From contig NZ_JABCPZ010000050.1 in the NCBI RefSeq assembly GCF_013283785.1, positions 1 to 54,020 of the forward strand: a DNA stretch of 54,020 nucleotides. Direction: 5' to 3'. Below, piece by piece: positions 47,641 through 54,020 of the stretch. Within the stretch, counting starts at the first letter, position 1. Every line of letters begins with the position of its first letter. Position numbers and translations under genes: made by a program. The DNA comes from Nonomuraea antri (GTDB lineage: Bacteria; Actinomycetota; Actinomycetes; Streptosporangiales; Streptosporangiaceae). The notes beneath the pieces are model-generated. The model saw only the letters and a program-made list of their open reading frames with translations, was not told the origin of the DNA and did no database searches.

Positions 47641-48876
47641 CTACTCGGCGACGGCGGCGGCGGTGCGGCGCGGGCCCAGGTAACGCCAGAAGAAGTTGAG
47701 CAGCACGCTGGCCCGGTTACGCCCGCCCAGCAGGTACGACACGTGGATCAGCACCCACGCCAGCCAGGCAGGCAACCCGTGCATGGTGAGCCCGTTGGCG
47801 AGCTGCAGCACCGCCTGCCCCTTGCCGACGGTGGCCATGATCCCCGGGTCGCGGTAGGAGAAGGCCGTCACGGGCCGACCGCGCGCGGCCGAGATGATCT
47901 GCCGTCCCACGTGCTTGCCCATCTGGATGGCCGGCTGGGCGAGCTGGGGCAGCGCGCCTGGCTGGCCTGACAGGTCGCCGGCCACGTAGATCTCGGGGTG
48001 GTCGGCCACGTTCAGCGCCGGCGTCAGCGTGATGCGACCGCCATGGCCCTGCGGCAGCCCCCAGTCCGACACCTGCGCGGGCGCGGTCACCCCGAGGGCC
48101 CAGACGGTCACGTCGCTGGTCAGCCGGGTCCCGTCGGCCAGGAGGACGGCGTCGGGCTCAACGCCCGCCACCGTGGCGCCCAGCCGCAGCTGGACCCCTC
48201 TCCTGCGCAGCGCGTCCGCCGCCGCGTCGCGCAGCCGCGCCTTGTACGGCGCGAGCACGTAGTCGAAACGTTCCACCAGCGTGACGCTGGTCTGCTCGGG
48301 CAGGATCTCGGGATGGGTGAGCGGGATCGTGCGTTTGCGCAGCTCGGCCAGCGTGCCGGCCATCTCGACGCCGGTGGCGCCGCCGCCCACGACCACGACG
48401 TGCGTGCTCTCGCGCCGGCCCGCCGCGGTGTCCTCCAGGTAGCGCTGCAGCCGGCGGCGCAGCCCGGCCGCGTCGCCGAGCGAGTAGATCGGCAGCGCGT
48501 TCTCCTCGGCGCCCGGCACGTTGATCCAGTTCGTGGTCACGCCGGTGGCCAGGACGAGGTAGTCGTAGGGGAGGCTGGCGCCGTCCTCCAGCTCGACGCG
48601 GCGCTCGGCCGGGTGCACCTTGCTCAGCGAGGCGCGGCGGGCCCGGACGGTCGGGTAGCGCGCGGCGAAGGCCCGGGTGGGGTAGGTGACGTCGGCGGTG
48701 CCCAGCCCGGCGGTGGCGACCTGGTAGAGCAGCGGCTGGAAGGTCGAGTACGGGTTCCTGTCGATGAGCGTCACCAGCGCGCCGCCGCGAGCCAGCTCCC
48801 TGGTGGCCGCCAGACCGGCGAAGCCCGCGCCCACGACCACGACCCGCGGCCGCGTGGGCCGTTCCTTCTGCTGCAT
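47641..48876 (-). CDS. Type II NADH dehydrogenase-like FAD oxidoreductase
   Basis: A 411-residue flavoprotein. The FAD motif is VVVVGAGFAGLAATREL, NAD motif HVVVVGGGATGVEMAGTLAEL, PYDYLVLATG and IYVAGDLSGQPGALPQLAQPAIQMGKHVG. The tail (LPAWLAWVLIHVSYLLGGRNRASVLLNFFWRYL) is a membrane-binding amphipathic region of NDH-2 enzymes, which pass electrons from NADH to quinone without pumping protons. GGGAGGA precedes ATG 48876. It converges with lat. Confidence 0.9.
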   Translation of the reverse strand: MQQKERPTRPRVVVVGAGFAGLAATRELARGGALVTLIDRNPYSTFQPLLYQVATAGLGTADVTYPTRAFAARYPTVRARRASLSKVHPAERRVELEDGASLPYDYLVLATGVTTNWINVPGAEENALPIYSLGDAAGLRRRLQRYLEDTAAGRRESTHVVVVGGGATGVEMAGTLAELRKRTIPLTHPEILPEQTSVTLVERFDYVLAPYKARLRDAAADALRRRGVQLRLGATVAGVEPDAVLLADGTRLTSDVTVWALGVTAPAQVSDWGLPQGHGGRITLTPALNVADHPEIYVAGDLSGQPGALPQLAQPAIQMGKHVGRQIISAARGRPVTAFSYRDPGIMATVGKGQAVLQLANGLTMHGLPAWLAWVLIHVSYLLGGRNRASVLLNFFWRYLGPRRTAAAVAE

Positions 48877-49056
48877 CGGCTCGTCCTCCCGACGTGTTCG
48901 TCCCCTGAGACCCGTCATGGATGCATATGGCACCACGATCATCTCTTAAACCTCGCGGGGGTTGCCGGGAAGCGCCCGGGATATCCCCTTCCCCGTGGGT
49001 ACGGCGAAGTACGGCTAACGTCGTCACGTGTGCGGATGGCTGAGGGGGAGTGCCGC

Positions 49057-49728
49057 ATGTCAGAGCAAGCGACCAGCATTGAGCGCCTTGGCCTTCGGAT
49101 CACCGAGCGGCGCGAGGCGCTGAACCTCACCCGCGCGGAGCTGGCGGGCCGCGCGGGCATGTCGGTCGAGTACCTGACGTTCCTGGAGGAACAGCCGGGC
49201 ATGCCGATCCGCGAGGCCGTGGTGCGCCTGGCCGAGGCGCTCGGCGCCGGCGTGGCCGACCTGCTCGGCGACCTGACGCAGACCCCGGCGGGCGTCGGCC
49301 CGGCCGCGCCGCACTCGACGCTGATCCCGCTGTCCGAGGCGGAGTGCCTGCGCCTGCTCGAACCCGGCGGCGTCGGCAGGATCGCCTTCGAGGGCCGGTT
49401 CGGCCCGACCGTCCTGCCGGTCAACTTCCGGATGGCCGACGGCGAGATCGTCTTCCGCACGGCCACGGGCGGCACCACCGACGAGGACCTGCGCACTGGC
49501 GTGGTGGGCCTGGAGTACAAGGTGGCCTTCGAGGTCGACCGCATCGAGGAGCTGACCAGCGGCGGGTGGAGCGTTCTCGTGCAGGGATCGCTGCATCACG
49601 TCACCGAGGAGGAGGAACGCGCCATGGCGGCGGCCACCGGCGTGGAGCCCTGGGCGGGCGGCGTGCGCCAGCAGTATCTGAAGGTCAGGCCGAGCCGCCT
49701 GTCCGGCCGCCGTATCCAGCCAGGCTGA
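49057..49728 (+). CDS. HTH-PPOX fusion protein (pyridoxamine oxidase-fold)
   Basis: A 223-residue two-domain protein. A Cro/C1-type HTH occupies residues 8-70 (LGLRITERREALNLTRAELAGRAGMSVEYLTFLEE). A PPOX split-barrel covers 88-215 (LSEAECLRLLEPGGVGRIAFEGRFGPTVLPVNFRMADGEIVFRTATG, VAFEVDRIEELTSGGWSVLVQGSLHHV). This fusion is common in actinobacteria; it may be a flavin- or redox-responsive regulator, unproven. GAGGGGGAG precedes ATG 49057. A hairpin terminator follows. Confidence 0.88.
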   Translation: MSEQATSIERLGLRITERREALNLTRAELAGRAGMSVEYLTFLEEQPGMPIREAVVRLAEALGAGVADLLGDLTQTPAGVGPAAPHSTLIPLSEAECLRLLEPGGVGRIAFEGRFGPTVLPVNFRMADGEIVFRTATGGTTDEDLRTGVVGLEYKVAFEVDRIEELTSGGWSVLVQGSLHHVTEEEERAMAAATGVEPWAGGVRQQYLKVRPSRLSGRRIQPG

Positions 49729-49731
49729 GCA

Positions 49732-49751
49732 CCCCTGGGCGACCCCAGGGG
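49732..49751. terminator. Hairpin terminator between convergent genes
   Basis: CCCCTGGG (49732-49739) pairs with CCCAGGGG (49744-49751) around CGAC, between the HTH-PPOX stop and the LuxR-type stop. It serves both directions. Confidence 0.7.
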
Positions 49752-49779
49752 AGAGGCCCCGGTCGAGCGGGGCGGCGCG

Positions 49780-50004
49780 TCAGTCGCGCCTGGAGAGCCA
49801 GAGGCCGATGGCGGTGACGCGGGAGTCGACGCCCAGCTTGGCGTAGATGCGGTTGACGTGGTTCTTGACGGTCTTCTCGCTGAGGAACAGTCGCTGCGCG
49901 ATCTGGCCGTTGGACTGGCCTGTGGCGATCAGGTCCATGACCTCGGCCTCGCGTTTGCTCAGGGGTGTGAACGCGCTGTCGAACGCTGCGTCGTCGACTC
50001 TCAT
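49780..50004 (-). CDS. Stand-alone LuxR-type HTH protein
   Basis: A 74-residue protein consisting almost only of a GerE/LuxR DNA-binding domain: [67 protein letters not shown] precedes ATG 50004, so the short form is real and not a truncated frame; no receiver or sensor domain is encoded upstream. Similar single-domain regulators occur in actinobacteria. Its targets are unknown. Confidence 0.85.
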   Translation of the reverse strand: MRVDDAAFDSAFTPLSKREAEVMDLIATGQSNGQIAQRLFLSEKTVKNHVNRIYAKLGVDSRVTAIGLWLSRRD

Positions 50005-50115
50005 CCGGCCTCCGGGGGCGCGCAGACGGTCACATCGCCGATGGCCCCCGTGCTTCCGGCGTTAGCGTAGACAGCGAGCATAACTCGCAATGTCGTGATT
50101 TGGGGCGGTCGCCGG

Positions 50116-50152
50116 GAGAAAACGACAACGGCCGGTCCCGTGGGACCGGCCG
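50116..50152 (-). terminator. Rho-independent terminator of tRNA-His
   Basis: CGGCCGGTCCC (50129-50139) is fully complementary to 50142-50152. On the minus strand the stem is followed by GTTGTCGTTTTCTC, a good U-tract. It lies just beyond the tRNA 3' end. Confidence 0.8.
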
Positions 50153-50161
50153 CGCGCTTGG

Positions 50162-50235
50162 GGTGAGTGAAGGGACTTGAACCCTCGACATCCAGGACCA
50201 CAACCTGGCGCTCTGCCAACTGAGCTACACCCACC
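50162..50235 (-). tRNA. tRNA-His (anticodon GTG)
   Basis: The minus strand folds as a complete cloverleaf. The acceptor GTGGGTG pairs with CACTCAC; the D arm is GCTC AGTTGGCA GAGC; the anticodon stem is CCAGG with loop TTGTGGT; the T arm includes GTTCAAGT. An extra 5' G (position -1) and C73 identify histidine. CCA is not encoded. A TACACT -10 is at 50267-50272. Confidence 0.96.
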
Positions 50236-50266
50236 ATGGCCGCCCGTCTCCGAACGGCACAGGAAA

Positions 50267-50272
50267 AGTGTA
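50267..50272 (-). promoter_or_regulatory. -10 element of tRNA-His
   Basis: TACACT on the minus strand, about 32 bp before the tRNA 5' end; no clear -35 hexamer is seen. Position and match make it the best promoter candidate. Confidence 0.45.
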
Positions 50273-50302
50273 GCGGGATTCGGGAGTCTTTACGCCACCG
50301 GT

Positions 50303-50896
50303 TTAGCCGCTGACCCGCTCGGCGAGTGATCTGGCCGTGGCGGAATCGGGCCCCGGCTGCTCCACGAAGATGGCCGCGCGGTAGTAACGCAGCTCCCTGA
50401 CGCTCTCGGTGATGTCGGCCAGGGCGCGGTGCCCGCCCTGCTTTTCCGGCGCGGCGAAGTAGACCCGCGGGTACCAGCGGCGGACGAGCTCCTTGATGGA
50501 GGAGACGTCGATCATCCGGTAGTGCAAATAGGCATCGACCCCGGGCATGTCGCGCGAGATGAACGTGCGGTCGGTGCCGATCGAGTTGCCGCACAGCGGC
50601 GCCTTCTTCGGCTCGGGCACGTGCCTGCGGATGTAGTCGAGCACCAGCGACTCGGCCTCGGCCAGCGTGACGCCGCCCGCCAGCTCGGGCAGCAGCCCCG
50701 AGGCCGTGTGCATCTCCCTGACCACCTGCGACATCTGCTCCAGCGACTCAGGCGGCGGCTTGATGACCACGTCGACGCCTTCGTCGAGCTGGTTGAGCTC
50801 GCTGTCGGTGACGACGCACGCCACCTCCACGAGCGCGTCGCGCCCGAGGTCGAGCCCCGTCATCTCGCAGTCGATCCAGACCAGCACGTCACTCAT
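50303..50896 (-). CDS. orn: Oligoribonuclease
   Basis: A 197-residue DEDDh 3'-5' exonuclease. Its features are [25 protein letters not shown] (Exo I, Asp and Glu), [19 protein letters not shown] (Exo II), [12 protein letters not shown] and [14 protein letters not shown] (Exo III His and Asp). It degrades RNA dinucleotides such as pGpG from c-di-GMP turnover and is generally essential. The gene precedes tRNA-His, a common actinobacterial arrangement. Confidence 0.97.
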   Translation of the reverse strand: MSDVLVWIDCEMTGLDLGRDALVEVACVVTDSELNQLDEGVDVVIKPPPESLEQMSQVVREMHTASGLLPELAGGVTLAEAESLVLDYIRRHVPEPKKAPLCGNSIGTDRTFISRDMPGVDAYLHYRMIDVSSIKELVRRWYPRVYFAAPEKQGGHRALADITESVRELRYYRAAIFVEQPGPDSATARSLAERVSG

Positions 50897-50964
50897 ACGT
50901 TCTCCTCGCCCAGCGGCTCGGAGCGATCCGCCCGCTTGTTACGCCACCAGCCTAGTGCCACGGG

Positions 50965-52302
50965 TCACGCGGGCTTGAGTGAGCTGAGCACCTCGCTCAC
51001 CACATCGGTGCCGAGATTGTCGGGAACGGAGACGTAGACCACGGCCGGCGCCTTGCCGGGACCGCGATCCATCAGCAGGAGCGCGCCGTTCTCCTTGTTC
51101 CACTTGTAGCCCTTCTTCTTCGACTCCTTGCTGAAGTCGAAGGTGAACTGGATGACCCAGGCCTCGCGGTCGCCGACCTTGGTGGCCTTGTTCTCGGTCA
51201 CCTCGGCGGTGTGCGGCACGCTGCTGTAGTACTGCGCGGCCAGCGTCATGAACAGGTTCTTGGCCTTGACCTCCAGCTCGCCGCCGGTGGCGTTGTGCAG
51301 CTCGCTCAGCGGACCGGTGAGCACGTTGCCGTACCAGGTGCTCTCGCCGTTGAACTTCTCGTGCGAGATGGCCTCCACGCCGCTCGACCACAGTTGCTGG
51401 CCGGGCTGCGGGGCATCGCCGTTGATCCCGGCGTAGGTGGGCACCCGCCAGCCGTCCGGCATCTGGAACGACACGCCTGCCTGGGCGTCGGTGATCACGC
51501 CGTCCTGCGGCTGCGGCAGCTCGCGCGCGCCCTGCGACGGCGGGTCGGACGGCTGGCCGGACGGCGGCGGCTCGCTGGTCGGCGTCTCGGTGGGCGTCTC
51601 GGACGGCGTCTCGGACTCCGTGTGCGACTGCGGCGACGGCTGCGCCACCGGCTGGCCGCCGCGGTTCACGAAGTAGATCCCGGCCACCACGATCAGCGCG
51701 ACCACGACCAGCGCCGCCACGCCGCCGAGCACCCACGGCAGCGGGCTGCTCGGCTTCGGCGGAGTCCCGTACCCGCCGGGACCGGGCAGCGGCCCGCCGT
51801 AACCCGGGCCCTGCGGCGAGGCGAACCCCGGACCCTGTGGCCCGCCGAACCCCGGGCCCTGCGGTGAGCCCTGGCCGGGAGCCTGCGGCCCGGCGTACCC
51901 GGGCGCGGCCATGCCCTGCGTGGGCTGACCGGCGCCGAAGCCCTGTCCCTGTCCCTGGCCCTGGCCCTGGTTCGGGCCGGGCGGCTGGGGGCCGCTCGAC
52001 GGCTCCTGCGGGCGGCCGTACGGGTCGTGCGCGAAGGAGGGCCGGCCGTACTGCAGCGTCGGGTTCGCCGGCGTCGCCGACCAGCCGGGACCGGACTGGG
52101 TCTGCGGCCCGGACGGGGTCTGCGGCCCGGACTGGGCCGGTGGAGGTTGCTGCCCCGGCTGGGGCGGTTGCGGGGGTTGTTGGGCCTGCGGCCCCTGCTC
52201 GTGCCGGTGGATGGCGTCCGTCCACTGGGCGCCGTCCCACCAGCGCAGCTGGGGCTCTCCGTACGGGTCGGGATACCAGCCCGCGGGGGTCTGCGTGGTC
52301 AT
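50965..52302 (-). CDS. DUF2510 membrane protein with Pro/Gln-rich linker
   Basis: A 445-residue protein. The DUF2510 motif is at residues ~6-30 (AGWYPDPYGEPQLRWWDGAQWTD). A long Pro/Gly/Gln low-complexity segment (about 31-180) follows, then one transmembrane helix (PLPWVLGGVAALVVVALIVVAGIYFV), a Thr/Ser/Pro linker and an extracytoplasmic domain of about 190 residues (DGVITDAQAGVSFQMPDGWRVP...). The topology is N-in, C-out. The function is unknown; DUF2510 may bind cell-envelope components. It is the last gene of a group with the pseudokinase. Confidence 0.85.
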   Translation of the reverse strand: MTTQTPAGWYPDPYGEPQLRWWDGAQWTDAIHRHEQGPQAQQPPQPPQPGQQPPPAQSGPQTPSGPQTQSGPGWSATPANPTLQYGRPSFAHDPYGRPQEPSSGPQPPGPNQGQGQGQGQGFGAGQPTQGMAAPGYAGPQAPGQGSPQGPGFGGPQGPGFASPQGPGYGGPLPGPGGYGTPPKPSSPLPWVLGGVAALVVVALIVVAGIYFVNRGGQPVAQPSPQSHTESETPSETPTETPTSEPPPSGQPSDPPSQGARELPQPQDGVITDAQAGVSFQMPDGWRVPTYAGINGDAPQPGQQLWSSGVEAISHEKFNGESTWYGNVLTGPLSELHNATGGELEVKAKNLFMTLAAQYYSSVPHTAEVTENKATKVGDREAWVIQFTFDFSKESKKKGYKWNKENGALLLMDRGPGKAPAVVYVSVPDNLGTDVVSEVLSSLKPA

Positions 52303-52371
52303 GCTGGCCAGAGTAGTAAAGAACCGCTTTGATATGCATTGTTGAGCGGCTGCTCAGCCCACGCAGACGCT

Positions 52372-53757
52372 CTAGCCGCACTTGTACGTGAACGTGGCCT
52401 TGTCCGTGCGCTCCGGCCCCGGCGAGAGCACCTTCAGCGTGGCCGTGGCCTTGACCGTGCTCTTGCCCTGCAGCTTCCAGCGCAGCGGCACCGTGTACGA
52501 CGTCTGGTCCGCCCTGGCCTCCAAGGTCGCCTTCACGACCTCCTTGTCGAGGTTCTTGCGCCACTCGTAGCTGATCTGACCCGCACCGCCGTTGGTGACG
52601 ATGGTGGCGGTGATGTCGACCGCGCTGTCGCAGCCCTGGGCCTTCTTCGGGGCGACCACGTCCAGCGACTTGATGGCCAGCGCGGGCCCGGCGTCGCTGA
52701 GCCGGAACCAGGCGAAGACCGCACCGGCCATGATGACCGCGAACGTCAGGGCGGAGACGATCGTCTGCTTGCGCCGAGACCGGGCCGCCCGGCCCGGCCT
52801 GCCGGCCCTGCGGCCGGTCTTGTGCACGGTGGGCGCCTCGGCGCGTCCCTCGCGCCAGATCCGCTCGGCCGTGGTCTCCGGCCTGGCCTGCTCGGTGCCC
52901 GTGCCCACGCCCGGGCCGAAGTGCACCGGCTGGCCCGCGTTCATGGCGGGGACGTGCAGCAGCGTGACGATGTCGCCCTCGTCCTTGGGCGGCTCGGCGT
53001 GGGCGGCGAACGGCCCGGAAGGCGGCTGCGCGAACGCCGACCTGCCGCGGGCCGCCTGCGCCAGCGCCTCGCCGCCGATCACGACGCCGGGCAGCGCGGC
53101 GCGCTCGTTGAGCAGCGTCGCGCGGGCGTCGGCCAGCCCGCGGATGCTCGCCAGGTCCGCCACCCGGGTGAACAGGTCGGCGGCCTGCGGCGCGCTCCTG
53201 CCGCACGAGCCGGCCAGCCCGCGGGCCAGCGACGCCCAGCCGGCCACGTCGCGCTCGCGCGGCGAGACCTGGCCCCTGATCGCGTCGGACAGACCGCGCT
53301 CGGACAGCAGGGCCTGACCCTCGGCGGTGATCACCACCGTGCCCGGGTGCACGGACCCGTGCGTCACCCCGGCCGCGTGCAGCGCGAGGAGCGTCTGCGC
53401 GGTCTCCGCCAGCAGGTACGCCCCGCCGCCCGGATCGATCGGCCCGGCGCCGAGCAGGTCGCCCAAGGTCGGGCTGACCGCCTGCGCGGTCAGCAGCCAC
53501 ACCTGGTCACCGGCCGCGACCACGTCGGCCACCGGGATCAGCCCGGACAGACCGCCCAGCACGAGACGCTGGTCGGTCATGACCGCGGCGACGACCCGTT
53601 CCTTGACGCCGGGCAGCCCGATGACCCTGGGGTCGAACAGCAGCGCCCCGGCCCTGCGGCCATCGGGCGAGATCGCGTCGATCCAGTTGCCCAGCTCGGT
53701 GATCCAGGTGTGCTCGGTGAGCCGGAACCCGGCGATACCGTTTCTTGGGTTGTCCAT
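52372..53757 (-). CDS. Protein kinase-like pseudokinase with extracytoplasmic domain
   Basis: A 461-residue protein. An N-terminal kinase-like fold (residues ~20-215) has the region LLALHAAGVTHGSVHPGTVVITAEGQALL, where the catalytic HRDxxxxN is HGSVHPGT, without the Asp, and no DFG is seen. A Pro/Ala linker, an Arg-rich juxtamembrane stretch and one transmembrane helix (TIVSALTFAVIMAGAVFAWF, ~335-355) come next. An Ig-like outer domain with two Cys residues ends in KATFTYKCG. It is likely a signalling scaffold (MviN/FhaA-type pseudokinases are precedents). It starts 20 bp after the upstream gene's stop. Confidence 0.78.
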   Translation of the reverse strand: MDNPRNGIAGFRLTEHTWITELGNWIDAISPDGRRAGALLFDPRVIGLPGVKERVVAAVMTDQRLVLGGLSGLIPVADVVAAGDQVWLLTAQAVSPTLGDLLGAGPIDPGGGAYLLAETAQTLLALHAAGVTHGSVHPGTVVITAEGQALLSERGLSDAIRGQVSPRERDVAGWASLARGLAGSCGRSAPQAADLFTRVADLASIRGLADARATLLNERAALPGVVIGGEALAQAARGRSAFAQPPSGPFAAHAEPPKDEGDIVTLLHVPAMNAGQPVHFGPGVGTGTEQARPETTAERIWREGRAEAPTVHKTGRRAGRPGRAARSRRKQTIVSALTFAVIMAGAVFAWFRLSDAGPALAIKSLDVVAPKKAQGCDSAVDITATIVTNGGAGQISYEWRKNLDKEVVKATLEARADQTSYTVPLRWKLQGKSTVKATATLKVLSPGPERTDKATFTYKCG

Positions 53758-53777
53758 CGCCGTGCCCCCCGGCGCGT

Positions 53778-54020
53778 TCAGCGCTTCCTCCGGTGCCGTC
53801 CTGCCATACGGCGTTTCACCGCAAGTGTGACTGGTACCGCGCCGGACGTCATCAGCCCGAACGCCAGCAATGCGGACGGCACCGCGCCTTCACCGGTCAG
53901 CCGCGGCTCCTCGGTCGGCTCCTCGCCGGGCTCCTCGCCGCCACCGCCGTCGTTGGTCGGGGTCCCGGTGGTCGTGGCGCTCGCCGTCGAGGTGTTGCGA
54001 GGGGGCGCGCTGGTCGAGGG
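53778..54020 (-). CDS. C-terminus of a Pro/Thr-rich single-pass membrane protein (partial)
   Basis: The minus-strand frame enters from the right edge with no start and ends at TGA 53778-53780, giving about 80 residues. It begins with a Ser/Thr/Pro-rich stretch (STSAPPRNTSTASATTTGTPT), then Gly and Glu/Pro repeats (GGGGEEPGEEPTEEP), a hydrophobic helix (ALLAFGLMTSGAVPVTLAV) and the basic tail KRRMAGRHRRKR. This is a wall-spanning linker, anchor and cytoplasmic tail; the main domain lies beyond the window. It precedes the pseudokinase by 20 bp. Confidence 0.7.
   Translation of the reverse strand, partial: PSTSAPPRNTSTASATTTGTPTNDGGGGEEPGEEPTEEPRLTGEGAVPSALLAFGLMTSGAVPVTLAVKRRMAGRHRRKR

Noticed and set aside
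1..54020. Mobile elements, prophage, integrase or CRISPR arrays
   Set aside because: No transposase, integrase, phage structural gene, terminal inverted repeat pair or regularly spaced repeat array was seen; the only repeats are short and local.

Overview
The window is about 54 kb of very GC-rich DNA with dense genes, many GTG starts, frequent ATGA or GTGA start/stop overlaps and Tat or lipoprotein exporters. It also has NgcE-type sugar importers without their own ATPase, DUF2510, DUF4032 and DUF5302 proteins, an oligoribonuclease gene next to tRNA-His, and a c-di-AMP riboswitch in front of a cell-wall gene. This points to a filamentous actinobacterium. Streptosporangiales (for example a Nonomuraea-like organism) is my best guess, but that placement is inference. 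I see no insertion sequence, prophage or CRISPR array.

Layout. 1-14.8 kb is mixed chromosomal content: an FtsX-type permease tail, an ArsR/SRPBCC pair, an atypical SDR behind a palindromic operator, an ECF sigma factor with a membrane partner, an MreB paralogue with a DUF421 protein, and a PadR/MFS efflux pair. It continues with a riboswitch-controlled RlpA-like secreted protein, an alpha/beta hydrolase behind a 29-bp palindrome, a roadblock/DUF4388/roadblock cluster, an HxlR/NAD(P)-binding pair, and divergent DUF4032 and DUF885 genes.

14.9-23.7 kb is a first catabolic island. A TetR-RidA-aldolase operon is divergent from a PfkB kinase and a class III aminotransferase. An MBL-fold hydrolase is divergent from an NgcEFG-like ABC importer. 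Together these suggest uptake and breakdown of a nitrogen-containing sugar or polyol.

26.0-38.2 kb is the most striking part. A GntR regulator faces a promoter whose spacer carries a palindrome. The promoter drives nine tightly packed genes: GH42 beta-galactosidase, a divergent glycine-decarboxylase P-protein pair (GcvPA-like and GcvPB-like), an AcoX/NAD-kinase-fold protein, an SDR, a second sugar ABC importer (binding protein and two permeases) and a GH63-like hydrolase. No gcvT, gcvH or lpd is present. Motifs around the PLP site and glycine pocket of the P-protein pair are rewritten, so this looks like an undescribed carbohydrate pathway with a repurposed PLP enzyme.

38.1-54 kb returns to general functions: an LpqF-like serine hydrolase, a NarL-type two-component system, a spermidine-synthase-like protein divergent from a MecA_N-type penicillin-binding protein, hemolysin III, a PPOX protein, an HdeD-like protein, and L-lysine 6-aminotransferase. 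After these come an NDH-2-like oxidoreductase, an HTH-PPOX fusion, a stand-alone LuxR-type HTH protein, tRNA-His, orn, and a DUF2510/pseudokinase/Pro-Thr-rich membrane protein group that runs off the window end.

Both ABC importers lack an ATPase gene, so they presumably share an MsiK-type ATPase encoded elsewhere. The only non-coding stretch over 300 bases (7213-7689) holds a terminator and the riboswitch.
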